From Hebobacterum sp964559435 (lineage in GTDB: Bacteria > Armatimonadota > Hebobacteria > Hebobacterales > Hebobacteraceae), in the NCBI GenBank assembly GCA_964559435.1, contig CAZLHI010000007.1, positions 1-64,000 of the forward strand: DNA of 64,000 nucleotides. Direction: 5' to 3'. Positions 1-8,045 of the stretch are shown here, one piece after another; within the stretch, counting starts at the first letter, position 1, and every line of letters starts with the position of its first letter. Under the pieces are notes generated by a model. The model was not told the origin of the DNA and did no database searches. It saw only the letters and a list, made by a program, of their open reading frames with translations. A program made the position numbers and the translations under genes.

Positions 1-16
1 ATGCAGAGGAGAACAG

Positions 17-973
17 ATGACAGAGAACAACGGAGCTCGCGAGTTGACCGCCGCGGTGAAGGAGCTGGCGAAGCGACACGGAGCAGTCTTGGTCGGGGTT
101 GCACCGGTTGGGCGCTTTGATCCGATGCCGCCGCTGTACGACGCCGTGCCCGACGGTCACCACCCGAGGGACTTCTTGCCGGAGGCGAGGTCCGTCATCT
201 CGATTGCGCAGCCCCTCATGAACCCCGTTATGGACGCTCCCGCAGTGCTGGCCACGCGCGAGCTGGAGATGATCCCCGAGCATGTGAGGCACCCCTACTT
301 CGAGGCCTTCTATGGGGAAGTAGGGCACCTCGTGCAGGACTACATGCTTGAGTTCATCGCTCAGATTGTCGGCCAGCACCTGATGAGCCTCGGCTACGAG
401 GCAATGATCTTTCCGACGACCGGCCTCCATCCCCATGTCGAAGGCATGACCGATGTAGAGATCTGGGAGGGGGCGGCCCGGCCGGGTGCCGAGAAACCCT
501 CCCCGTTCAGGTTCACGTTCGGCCCATTCTCGCATCGACACGCCGCCACCAGAGCCGGGCTGGGGGAGTTCGGCTACAACAACATCGTACTGACGCCGCA
601 GTTTGGCCCGAGGCAGCGGTTTAATTCCATTGTCACCGACGCCGACCTCACGCCCGACCCGCTTATGAGCGAGCCGATCTGCCTCCGGGATGAGTGCGGC
701 CTTTGCCAGAAAGCCTGCATCGTGGACTGCATCACTATGCGGGACGACCCAGCGCTCCGAGACTACCGCTCCACTGAGAGAATAGACAGGGATGTCGTCT
801 TCATCGATACCCCGGCCAAGACCGACCCGACGCTGTGCAGACGAAGAAGGGACGGCAGGCCGGATTCGCCCGTCCGGGGAGACTGTGTGCGAATCTGTCC
901 CGTCCCGCGGGAGCCCAAGCGCCTTCCCGATAGACTCAACGGTATGCTGGCCGACTGGAAGGCGAACCGCTGA
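17..973 (+). CDS. QueG-like double 4Fe-4S cluster protein
   Basis: This 318-residue protein resembles epoxyqueuosine reductase (QueG) and reductive-dehalogenase-type iron-sulfur proteins. The C-terminal third carries two ferredoxin-like cysteine clusters. The first begins with CLRDECGLCQKAC near residue 222, and the second ends with CVRICP near residue 290. The first 200 residues match the general QueG-like fold but I see no firm cobalamin-binding signature, so the substrate is unknown. The ATG has an AGGAG ribosome site 6 bases upstream, which fixes the start. It stands alone on the plus strand and converges with the glycosyltransferase that follows. A second, shorter protein of the same type lies at 48607-49353. 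I would call it a redox protein rather than a confirmed tRNA-modifying enzyme. Confidence 0.75.
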   Translation: MTENNGARELTAAVKELAKRHGAVLVGVAPVGRFDPMPPLYDAVPDGHHPRDFLPEARSVISIAQPLMNPVMDAPAVLATRELEMIPEHVRHPYFEAFYGEVGHLVQDYMLEFIAQIVGQHLMSLGYEAMIFPTTGLHPHVEGMTDVEIWEGAARPGAEKPSPFRFTFGPFSHRHAATRAGLGEFGYNNIVLTPQFGPRQRFNSIVTDADLTPDPLMSEPICLRDECGLCQKACIVDCITMRDDPALRDYRSTERIDRDVVFIDTPAKTDPTLCRRRRDGRPDSPVRGDCVRICPVPREPKRLPDRLNGMLADWKANR

Positions 974-1044
974 GCGAACTTGGTGTGCGAAGCTCGGTGC
1001 GAGCAAGAATGGGCGAGCCGCAGCGCGCCTCTGCCGCCTTCGCG

Positions 1045-1719
1045 TCAGTCCGTGAAGCGGTACTTCACGAGCGTCCAGAGGGCCTCCACCCCGTCCCACC
1101 AGCGTATCTTCTTCCCGGCCCCGATTGATCGCGCCTCATAGGATATCGGGACCTCGTGGATGCGGAGGCCGCGCCTGCGGACCTTAGCGGTCACCTCCGG
1201 GCAGAACTCAAACCGCTCGCACCTGAGGGGGATCGACTTGAGTATGTCTGTGCGGAACGCCTTGTAGCACGTCGCCTCATCCGTTATGCCCGCGCGGTAG
1301 AGCAGGTTCGCCAGACGCGCGGCCAGCCAGTTGAAGACACGATGGGGAAGCCGCATGCCTCTGAATTCCGGCGCGCGCGTGCCGTACACGACATCGGCCT
1401 GGCCGGACTCGATCGGGCCGATGAGTTTCGGGTAATCAGCCGGGTCGTATTCGAGGTCGGCATCTTGAATGAGGATGACTTCGCCGGTCGCCTCTTCCAG
1501 AGCCCGTCGGATGGCCGCTCCCTTCCCCCGGTTGCTAGGCTGCCGAATCAGCTTCAGATCCGGCCCGGCAAGCGGCTCGACGACAGCTGGCGTCCTATCG
1601 GTGCTGGCGTCGTCAACGACGATTATCTCCTTATCGACAGGAGAGGCGCGAACGCGGCGGATAGTCTCGGCGATCGTCTCACGCTCGTTGTAGACAGGGA
1701 CTATGACAGAGATCTTCAT
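1045..1719 (-). CDS. GT2 family glycosyltransferase (DPM1-like)
   Basis: A 224-residue family 2 glycosyltransferase of the dolichyl/polyprenyl-phosphate mannose synthase type. It opens with MKISVIVPVYNE, then has the nucleotide-sugar site IIVVDDASTDRT near residue 33 and the DAD metal motif in LIQDADLEYDP near residue 88. No C-terminal membrane segments follow, so it is probably a soluble or peripheral enzyme transferring a sugar to a lipid phosphate or glycan. The frame stays open 21 codons upstream, but the start at 1719 puts the beta-strand IS(V)IVPVYN at the N-terminus as in the family. It converges with the gene at 17-973 and is divergent from the sigma factor gene. Confidence 0.88.
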   Translation of the reverse strand: MKISVIVPVYNERETIAETIRRVRASPVDKEIIVVDDASTDRTPAVVEPLAGPDLKLIRQPSNRGKGAAIRRALEEATGEVILIQDADLEYDPADYPKLIGPIESGQADVVYGTRAPEFRGMRLPHRVFNWLAARLANLLYRAGITDEATCYKAFRTDILKSIPLRCERFEFCPEVTAKVRRRGLRIHEVPISYEARSIGAGKKIRWWDGVEALWTLVKYRFTD

Positions 1720-1885
1720 TCGGGCGCTTCCCAGACCAGGCGAGCGACCCACAGCTTGCCCGGGCCACTCAGATCTGTGCAAGGCCTTGGGCGCGGCCTC
1801 CTGCTGCCTGCGAAGTCAGGTGGAGGCCCACGCACGGAACGGGCCTCTAGTCACTTCGGCGGGGATAGCATTTGCGCCTACTCCG

Positions 1886-1894
1886 TGCTAGAAT
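1886..1894 (+). promoter_or_regulatory. possible extended -10 element before the sigma factor gene
   Basis: TGC followed by TAGAAT matches an extended -10 box (TGn plus TAtAAT). No good -35 hexamer lies 16-18 bases upstream. The same GTGCTAnnAT pattern recurs before pyrF, the fumarase genes, nrdR and others in this window. If it is real, the sigma factor must start downstream of the ATG at 1893, for example at the TTG at 1926. Confidence 0.35.
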
Positions 1895-2555
1895 GTACCA
1901 GAAACTGACGAGCGAGAGAACTTTCTTGGCCGGTTCGTCATCTAATAGCTGGAAGGGCGAGACGGAGGAAGCCGTCCGGCCCGCCAATCTATCGGCGGAC
2001 GGGCGCCTGGCGACGGCGGATGATGCAAGCCTGGTAGCCGCCTGCGCGCAGCGCGTGCCCGGCGCGTTCCAGGAACTGCTGTCGCGGTACCGAAGGCCGG
2101 CGATAACGCTTGCCTACCAGATGCTGGGTGACCTGGAGGATGCGGAGGACGTGGCACAGGAGGCGTTTGTCAGAGTCTTCCAAGCGATACCGCGCTTTCG
2201 CGGGCAGGCCTCGTTCTCGACGTGGCTCTATCGAATCGTGACGAACCTCTGTTTGGGAAGTCGGCGGCGAAGGAAGGCGACGGTGCCTCTGGACGCGATA
2301 CGGGAGCCGACGGCGAGCGACAGTCCGTCTCGGCAAGTTACGGAGGCGCTGGTGACTCGGCAGGTCCTGGCTGCAATGGCTCCGGAGCTGCGGGCCATCC
2401 TGCTGTTGAGAGATCAGGAGGGGTTGAGCTATTCTGAGATTGCGGAGGCTTTGAGGCTGCCGATGGGGACAGTGAGATCGCGCCTGAGCAAGGCGCGCAT
2501 GGCGTTCAGGCAGATCTGGCATAAGCTCTCCGGGGGTGGAGAGGAACAAACGTGA
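1893..2555 (+). CDS. ECF-type RNA polymerase sigma factor
   Basis: A group 4 (ECF) sigma factor of about 210-220 residues. Region 2 includes AEDVAQEAFVRVFQ and FSTWLYRIVTNLCL. Region 4 carries the helix-turn-helix LSYSEIAEALRLPMGTVRSRLSKAR near the C-terminus. It directs RNA polymerase to an extracytoplasmic-stress-type regulon. Its stop codon overlaps the GTG of the zinc-finger anti-sigma gene by 4 bases, the standard sigma/anti-sigma pairing. The start is uncertain: TTG at 1872, ATG at 1893 and TTG at 1926 are all in frame, none has a strong ribosome site, and the conserved domain begins well after 1926. Confidence 0.9.
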   Translation: MYQKLTSERTFLAGSSSNSWKGETEEAVRPANLSADGRLATADDASLVAACAQRVPGAFQELLSRYRRPAITLAYQMLGDLEDAEDVAQEAFVRVFQAIPRFRGQASFSTWLYRIVTNLCLGSRRRRKATVPLDAIREPTASDSPSRQVTEALVTRQVLAAMAPELRAILLLRDQEGLSYSEIAEALRLPMGTVRSRLSKARMAFRQIWHKLSGGGEEQT

Positions 2556-2986
2556 CTTGCAGGCTGTACGAAGAGCAGTTGTCGTCTTATCTCGACGGCG
2601 AGTTGCCAGCCGCACGAGCGGCCCGTCTGGAGGCCCACCTCAAGACCTGCCCGCACTGCCAGGCAGAGCTGGCGGCGCTTGGAGGTATATCGGCCAGGCT
2701 CAGGGAGGCGTCCAACCTCGTTGAGGTCAGCCACGACTTCGATCGCCGTGTCTTGAAGGCCTTTGGGTACTGGCGGGTGACGGGGTGGCAGCGCCCTGTG
2801 AAGTCCCATCTACGGCCCCTTGTTCTGATTGCCCTTTTCCTACTGGCGATGCTCGGGGCCGTGTGGCACTGGTTCACGCGACCGATTGAGCCTGCGCCCG
2901 AGCCGGCGCCCGCATATTCAGTGGCTGCGCCAGTACCAACAGGCGGGCCGCCACCCGTGAGCCGGGAGGAGGAAAAGAGACGCTAG
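2552..2986 (+). CDS. anti-sigma factor with zf-HC2 zinc finger
   Basis: A 144-residue membrane-anchored anti-sigma factor. The N-terminus has the anti-sigma zinc-finger motif, seen as the CRLYEEQLSSYLDGEL stretch and then HLKTCPHCQAEL (HxxxCxxC) near residues 29-38. One membrane helix, PLVLIALFLLAMLGAVWHWF, lies near residues 88-108, followed by a short proline-rich extracytoplasmic tail. It should hold the ECF sigma factor encoded immediately upstream, with which it overlaps by 4 bases (GTGA). The extracytoplasmic part is only about 35 residues, too small for an obvious sensory domain, so release may depend on partner proteins or on zinc-thiol redox chemistry. Confidence 0.85.
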   Translation: MTCRLYEEQLSSYLDGELPAARAARLEAHLKTCPHCQAELAALGGISARLREASNLVEVSHDFDRRVLKAFGYWRVTGWQRPVKSHLRPLVLIALFLLAMLGAVWHWFTRPIEPAPEPAPAYSVAAPVPTGGPPPVSREEEKRR

Positions 2987-3025
2987 CCGGCACAAGCTGG
3001 AGCGCCTGCTGGCCACGCTCCGGGC

Positions 3026-3046
3026 GTCGAGGGCGCCCTCGACTTT
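3026..3046 (+). terminator. candidate terminator hairpin between convergent genes
   Basis: A perfect 18-base palindrome, GTCGAGGGCGCCCTCGAC, can fold as a 7-bp stem with a GCGC loop and is followed by TTT on the plus strand. It sits between the convergent anti-sigma and amidohydrolase genes. The short T run makes it a weak intrinsic terminator. Confidence 0.45.
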
Positions 3047-3067
3047 GCGGCACAATCAGGCTGTAGT

Positions 3068-4318
3068 TCATAGCTTCTTCCGAAGGAAGTCCCAGAAATT
3101 GCCGCCAAAGAGCTTCTCGACGTCTCGTTGAATCTCGGCTTCGGTGGGCTCCCAGCCGGCTGCCATGACGCCCAGGTACTTCTCGCAGAGCACGTCCGCG
3201 ATCACGCGGCGTGAGTGCTCCCACTTGTAGATCAGCTGGTCGAGGACCCGCGCGTCAGAGTGCTGCGGAACAAAGCTTAGACCCAGGAGCTCAATTCGCA
3301 TTCGCGTGATCTCTTCCACCAGGCTGGGGTTGTTGAGGAACCACCAGCACCCGAATAGGAGGAGATTCCTGAACTTGCGCGCCGCCACACAGAGCTCGTG
3401 TTGGTTTTCGCGCGACAGCATGGTCACCAGGAACTTGTTCTGAGGGTGCTCCGCGCACAGGCGCTCGACGCTCTCGACGGAGGCCTTCCCCACCGAATCG
3501 CCGGCCAGCCGAAGTCCGGGGTTCACGAGCTTCTTGACGCCAATCATCATAGCGAACGGCCGATCGAACTCCGCGCAGACCGGGAGGACGCACTCCTTGA
3601 CAAGCTGCACTCGCTCCGATTCCTCCAGCATCGTGAACGTCGGGGGCAGCGAGACAGCGAGGTAGACGGCCTCCATGCGCTCGATCCATTCCGCGAGAAA
3701 GCGGTGAACTTCTCTGACAGTCTGGGGAGATAGCTCTCTCTCGACAGAGTAGCCCCAGGACCGAAGACGCTGCCAGTTCTCGTCCCAGCCATTCAGCAAG
3801 GGGTCAAGGCGCAAGGCCGCCTTGAACCGGGGGTGCGGTTGGTAAGAAGCAAGCCAGACGCTACGCTCGGCATCATCAAACGGGTCGTTGGTCATGACGA
3901 CGTCCTGGACGCCGGCCAGCCCGAAAACAGTGTCCGCGTAGGCCTCGGGCGTCAGCTGCGCGAAGTACTTGCGATAGGCGGATAAGTCTCGGGAGGCAAC
4001 GTCGAGACCAAGCTTGCTCAGCACCGTAAGCACGCCGCGGCAGGATTCGGCCACCGGCGAGTTCTGCTCGAAAAGCGTCTTCCAGATGAGTTCTGCCTTC
4101 TCGGCCGTCGGCAGCCGCCAATAGGCATCATAGGGAAGTTCCACCGATCGGAAGGTCTCGGCGACGAGATAGTGATATGTCACGAGGTCGTCGATGCCCC
4201 ACAGAAGCAAGTCTCCGAAGCAGGGCGGGTAGATGTGGGTGTGCACGTCGGTGACTCTCACCTCGCGGACAGCTTTCTCGACGGCAGATCTGACCTGCTG
4301 CGTCTTGCTCGTTGGCAT
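3068..4318 (-). CDS. uronate isomerase-like amidohydrolase
   Basis: A 416-residue member of the amidohydrolase superfamily closest to glucuronate (uronate) isomerases. The metal-binding HxH motif appears as VTDVHTHIYP near residue 24. The body shows aromatic-rich segments typical of uronate isomerases, with GCWWFLNNPS near residue 322 and a C-terminal stretch like the family's GWEPTEAEIQRDV...LFGGNFWDF tail. A role in hexuronate or related sugar-acid breakdown is likely, but the exact substrate cannot be read. The frame is open 121 codons further upstream. The ATG at 4318 is preferred because a GGAGGG ribosome site lies about 10 bases before it. It follows the DUF6259 gene on the same strand, which suggests joint carbohydrate use. 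Confidence 0.72.
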   Translation of the reverse strand: MPTSKTQQVRSAVEKAVREVRVTDVHTHIYPPCFGDLLLWGIDDLVTYHYLVAETFRSVELPYDAYWRLPTAEKAELIWKTLFEQNSPVAESCRGVLTVLSKLGLDVASRDLSAYRKYFAQLTPEAYADTVFGLAGVQDVVMTNDPFDDAERSVWLASYQPHPRFKAALRLDPLLNGWDENWQRLRSWGYSVERELSPQTVREVHRFLAEWIERMEAVYLAVSLPPTFTMLEESERVQLVKECVLPVCAEFDRPFAMMIGVKKLVNPGLRLAGDSVGKASVESVERLCAEHPQNKFLVTMLSRENQHELCVAARKFRNLLLFGCWWFLNNPSLVEEITRMRIELLGLSFVPQHSDARVLDQLIYKWEHSRRVIADVLCEKYLGVMAAGWEPTEAEIQRDVEKLFGGNFWDFLRKKL

Positions 4319-4428
4319 GGTAATCGACCCTCCGATTCCAAGCTCACAACGGCCGGTTAGAAGCCAGATACCTCGGCCGGGCACAACACGAATCCTCAAT
4401 CCGGAGCCGACAGTTGCTGCGAAGCCGA

Positions 4429-6750
4429 TCAGCGAACGGAGACGAGGATGATCGCTCGATGGGGGAGGCGCCCTCCGATCTCGCTGCCGGCTGCGCGGAG
4501 GCTGGCTGCCAGGACATCTCCATCTTCGGAGAAGGTGCGGCCTATGAGGCGCAGCGGAAGCGGCAGGCTCAAGCGACTGGAGCGAAGCCCTGCAGTGAAG
4601 TCGACCGATTGAGTATGTATGTTCACGAGGATGAGCGCGAGCCCACCGCCGGGGACCCGCCAGGCAGACCCAAGGACGCACGGGACAGCGCGCCGGAACA
4701 CGCGACGGTCTGAAGCTGCCCCGTTCGGCGGGTTCACGAGCAGATCCACTTCAAGCACCGGGCACTCGATGGCCAGGACCCCCATGAACCGCGATTGAGG
4801 AAGGAGGGCACCTATGCCCCAGGCCTGTGCCCGCAGCGCGGCGGCAAGAAACGCGAGCTTGTGTCGGTTGCCATCAGTGCGGGCATGCTGTAGAGCAAAG
4901 CCTTCGAGAAGTGGCTGGTACCCCCATACAACCGAGCGAGCCACCTCCAGGCAGAACTGCATCTGGTAGTCGCGCCCCATGAGCCGGGCCGGCTCGCGCA
5001 TCTCGCCGACAACCGGCGCAGGCCACAGCGGGTCGTGCGGCCTCTGGTTGACCAACGAGACCCCGCAGCCGACAGTCGTGGCGTAGTCATGATAGACCGC
5101 GGCAAAGAGAGGAATCGGTACCCAGCCATGGCCGAATTCTCCCGGGACCAGGTCCTCTCTCTCAGCGGCCGCGTGGTTCGTGAAGAAGGCGTCGACCAGG
5201 TCAAGGTACTGCTCGCCGAGACCATCAGTCGCAAGCTGTCGACGCGCGCCCATCGACGCCCTGACAGCGGTGATAAGAGAGCGGACGTTTTCCGTCCACT
5301 GGGTCGGACATGGCGGGCCGTGCTCGTGGTTGGGCTCTTCGCACGGCCCGGCAGCTCGCACCAAGTCCTCAAGGAGGAGACCGTCTGCGCCCCGCTCGGT
5401 GACCGATCGGGCTATCGCTGCGATCTTCTCCCGCCAGTACTTGGTCCCCGGGCACATCGTCTCTAGAGCCACGGGTGTGTGCCTGTCGCGGGTGCTGGGG
5501 CCCTCATCCTCCCGGCGGCGAAGGACGAATGCCGCAGCTTCCTCCTCCTGCCAGGCAGTCGATTCGCGACTCGCGAGGAAGGCGCTCGCGTTGAGTTGGT
5601 CGAGCACACCTAAGTCGGTGAGTTGCCTTTCGGCGGCTGTGTGTGCCTCCTCGCCATCCCGGGGCGGCAAGTAGTCCGGGTAGGCACCGTCTCGCGCGCA
5701 GGCGTGCCAGCATCGCCAATCGAGCTTGACGGGGAGGTTGACTAGCCTCTGGAGCTCACGGGCGGCGGCCGGGCAGCGCCGCGCGCCGCCCCAGTAGGAG
5801 GCCCAAAGGCCATACGCGCTGGTGAGGGCTGGCATTCTTCGCTCTCCACCCCTGCCCCGTGAGCTCCAGGGCTGCCGAGCGGCCCAGCAACGGTACTCTG
5901 TGGCGGCCTCAAACCAGTCGCCTGTGGCCAGGCCCACGGCAGCCGAATAGGCGGAGGACCAGTGTCCGTCCGGCTGCAACCTCGGCTGTTGCGCGATCCA
6001 AAGGCGCAGCCGGCCAGACGAGGGCATGGGCGAGACGGCCAGCGATTTGGCTGCCCCTTCCGCATCCCGCGCTGCCAGCCACAGTGTGGTTCGGTCGCCA
6101 CCGCAGTAGCCGAAGAGCTGGAGAGAGGCAGAACCCGGGTACTCAACGCTCCAGACCTGGGGCCGGTTGGCCCGGGCCTGCGCGCGCGGGCTAGGCAGGT
6201 AAACCCCCCCAGATAGCGGCAGGAAGAGGCCGTCATCAGAGAGCGGATCGCTGGATCCCACAGAACACAGGCATGGGAAGGCAAGCCCGCCGACAGAGTA
6301 GCCCGCGGGGAGTTCGACCTCGTGGTCGAAGAGGACGAATGGAGAGTCATTTGGCAGGCTGATCTGTGCTGTCAGCGCAGAGGCGGCCGGCTCAGCGCCT
6401 CTGAGAAGGCCGCGCCACTGAAGCCAAAGGCGGACTCGGTCCTCGTGCCGGTGGCGCCCAAAGCTGTAGCTGAACTCAGGGCAGTCTCGGCTTGTGACGG
6501 TGTGCGTCTCTCCATCCTCGCTGCTGATCTCGATCTGCCAGAGGAACCCCTCATCGCGTGCCTCCGCCAGATTGATCAGCTCGACTTCGGTCTCGCGCTG
6601 GCGCAGCGAAAGTATGGTTCCGTTGGTTTTCGCGAGGACGAGCTGCAGGAAGGGGTTTGTGAGGAGGATGCGGTCGTCCTGCTCGACGTACTCGGCCCGG
6701 GGCCCGGGCGCCTCTTCGCCGGCGTGGAACTCGTTCGTGTCGCCTCTCAC
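4429..6750 (-). CDS. DUF6259-like putative glycoside hydrolase
   Basis: A 773-residue protein that I recognise as similar to the DUF6259 family, large (beta/alpha)-barrel proteins presumed to act on carbohydrates. The N-terminal 280 residues look like an all-beta domain. The centre carries barrel-like strands, for example KLDWRCWHACARDGAYPDYLPP and TERGADGLLLEDLVRA, the latter with acidic residues that could be catalytic. No signal peptide or membrane segment is visible, so it appears cytoplasmic. It starts with GTG, with no strong ribosome site and no internal alternative near the N-terminus. The uronate isomerase-like gene lies 110 bases downstream on the same strand. Activity and substrate are unproven. 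Confidence 0.6.
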   Translation of the reverse strand: MRGDTNEFHAGEEAPGPRAEYVEQDDRILLTNPFLQLVLAKTNGTILSLRQRETEVELINLAEARDEGFLWQIEISSEDGETHTVTSRDCPEFSYSFGRHRHEDRVRLWLQWRGLLRGAEPAASALTAQISLPNDSPFVLFDHEVELPAGYSVGGLAFPCLCSVGSSDPLSDDGLFLPLSGGVYLPSPRAQARANRPQVWSVEYPGSASLQLFGYCGGDRTTLWLAARDAEGAAKSLAVSPMPSSGRLRLWIAQQPRLQPDGHWSSAYSAAVGLATGDWFEAATEYRCWAARQPWSSRGRGGERRMPALTSAYGLWASYWGGARRCPAAARELQRLVNLPVKLDWRCWHACARDGAYPDYLPPRDGEEAHTAAERQLTDLGVLDQLNASAFLASRESTAWQEEEAAAFVLRRREDEGPSTRDRHTPVALETMCPGTKYWREKIAAIARSVTERGADGLLLEDLVRAAGPCEEPNHEHGPPCPTQWTENVRSLITAVRASMGARRQLATDGLGEQYLDLVDAFFTNHAAAEREDLVPGEFGHGWVPIPLFAAVYHDYATTVGCGVSLVNQRPHDPLWPAPVVGEMREPARLMGRDYQMQFCLEVARSVVWGYQPLLEGFALQHARTDGNRHKLAFLAAALRAQAWGIGALLPQSRFMGVLAIECPVLEVDLLVNPPNGAASDRRVFRRAVPCVLGSAWRVPGGGLALILVNIHTQSVDFTAGLRSSRLSLPLPLRLIGRTFSEDGDVLAASLRAAGSEIGGRLPHRAIILVSVR

Positions 6751-6792
6751 GCCCGGCGCCCACGAGGGAATGGGCGGACTTGCCCAACTGAC

Positions 6793-7152
6793 CTAGCCCG
6801 GCGACCGCTCTGCCTTGGTTCCTGCGAGCGCGCGGCGCACCAGGTTTGCCCGGGTGCCCGGGTCGCGATGATAGCGCTCATGGAGGGCGCCAATGACTTC
6901 CTGAACGTGCCTGTCATCAGATGGTCCGTATACGACGTGCCGCCCACTTCCCAGTGAGAATCGCTCGATGAGCCCTGCCTCAGAAAGCAGCTCCAGCGCC
7001 CCGGCCACTTCGTCCTCGCGGCGCCGCAGCCGCTGCGCAATATCGGCTGGCTTCTCAACACTGCCTGGCCGCGCGTGGAAGAACAGCAGTATCTCCAGCT
7101 TCACCAAGCTGTCGATTGCGCTCCCGACCAGCAGATCGACTTCGCTGTCCAT
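6793..7152 (-). CDS. small winged-helix DNA-binding protein
   Basis: A 119-residue protein whose central part reads as a winged helix: VKLEILLFFHARPG, then ADIAQRLRRREDEVAGALELLSEAGLIERF as the recognition region, followed by a short wing (SGRHVVYGPSD). This architecture is typical of MarR/ArsR-like or Rrf2-like transcriptional regulators. No ligand-binding domain is present, so it may respond through a C-terminal helix (QEVIGALHERYHRDP) or act as a partner protein. It lies 42 bases before the DUF6259 gene on the same strand and could regulate that small carbohydrate cluster. It follows pyrF by 44 bases, so it may be co-transcribed with pyrF. Confidence 0.7.
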   Translation of the reverse strand: MDSEVDLLVGSAIDSLVKLEILLFFHARPGSVEKPADIAQRLRRREDEVAGALELLSEAGLIERFSLGSGRHVVYGPSDDRHVQEVIGALHERYHRDPGTRANLVRRALAGTKAERSPG

Positions 7153-7196
7153 CGCCTGTCACCTGGCGACCCGTGTGACGTTCTGGGCACCAAAGC

Positions 7197-7925
7197 TCAC
7201 GCGGCCGCAGCCTCAATCTCGCGCAGTATCTCGTAAACGGAGCGAGCTGGATCGCCCGACTGCGTTATCGGGCGCCCGACTACCAGGTAGTCGCTCCCAG
7301 CCTGGATGGCTTCTGTCGGCGTGGCCACGCGGCTCTGATCGGCTTTCGCGGCCCAAGCAGGGCGAATTCCTGGCGTCACGGTCAAGAACTTCTTTCCACA
7401 GGCGCGCTTTATCTCCGCCACCTCACGTACCGACGCCACCACCCCGTCGAGCCCGGCCTCCCTGGCCAGGGTCGCCAGACGGACGGCCGCCCCACTCGCG
7501 TCCTCCGGCAGACCCAGCTCCCCCCTGACCTCGGTATTGCCGAGGCTGGTGACGATAGTCACGGCGATCACCGACGGAGGCGGGAGCCCCGCCTCGGCAG
7601 CAGCGCCGACCGCGGCCGTCCGGGCTGCCGCCATCATGTTCGTGCCACCGAGAGCGTGGATGTTGAACATCGACACGCCCATACGAGCGATTGCCGCAGC
7701 GGCACCGGCCACGGTGTTCGGGATGTCGTAGAGCTTCGAGTCATAGAACACAGAAGGCCCGAGCTTGCGAATAGACTCGATGGCTGCAGGGCCGGCCGCG
7801 TTAAACAGCTCCAAGCCCACCTTGAACATGCCTGCCGAGTCGGCCAGACGACGGGCCACGGCCAGCGCGGCGGATAGGTCGGGGTAGTCGAGGGCGACAA
7901 TCAGTCGCTCTTTCGGGTCTCTCAT
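7197..7925 (-). CDS. pyrF: orotidine 5'-phosphate decarboxylase
   Basis: A 242-residue type 1 OMP decarboxylase, the last step of UMP biosynthesis. The N-terminus LIVALDYPDL, the catalytic DSKLYDIPNT (DxKxxD) near residue 62, and the phosphate loop VTPGIRP near residue 178 with VVGRPITQ near residue 215 are all intact. The protein starts at the ATG at 7925; the conserved strand begins at residue 8, so there is no room for a later start. An extended -10 box ends only about 10 bases before this ATG, suggesting a nearly leaderless mRNA. Other pyrimidine genes are not in the window. Confidence 0.95.
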   Translation of the reverse strand: MRDPKERLIVALDYPDLSAALAVARRLADSAGMFKVGLELFNAAGPAAIESIRKLGPSVFYDSKLYDIPNTVAGAAAAIARMGVSMFNIHALGGTNMMAAARTAAVGAAAEAGLPPPSVIAVTIVTSLGNTEVRGELGLPEDASGAAVRLATLAREAGLDGVVASVREVAEIKRACGKKFLTVTPGIRPAWAAKADQSRVATPTEAIQAGSDYLVVGRPITQSGDPARSVYEILREIEAAAA

Positions 7926-7934
7926 TGTCAGCGG

Positions 7935-7943
7935 ATTATAGCA
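7935..7943 (-). promoter_or_regulatory. extended -10 promoter of pyrF
   Basis: On the minus strand the sequence reads TGC TATAAT, a perfect extended -10 box. The -35 position has no TTGACA-like match. The -10 box ends 9 bases before the pyrF ATG, so transcription should start about 3 bases before the codon, leaving no room for a Shine-Dalgarno site. Confidence 0.6.
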
Positions 7944-8045
7944 CAGAAGATTGGACGGCAGGCTATCAGTGTGGGCCGGGACTCCCGAAAGCCGGCGCCG
8001 CAGCTTGGCCGGCCTGTCTGCGACGACCGGCGCACGGCACCGGTC

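Noticed and set aside
1156..1908. 250-residue plus-strand ORF opposite the glycosyltransferase gene
   Set aside because: It is the reverse-strand shadow of a clear GT2 gene; the translation has no family features.
3026..3043. Perfect 18-base palindrome as a possible repeat or operator
   Set aside because: Its position between convergent genes and the following T residues make a terminator more likely.
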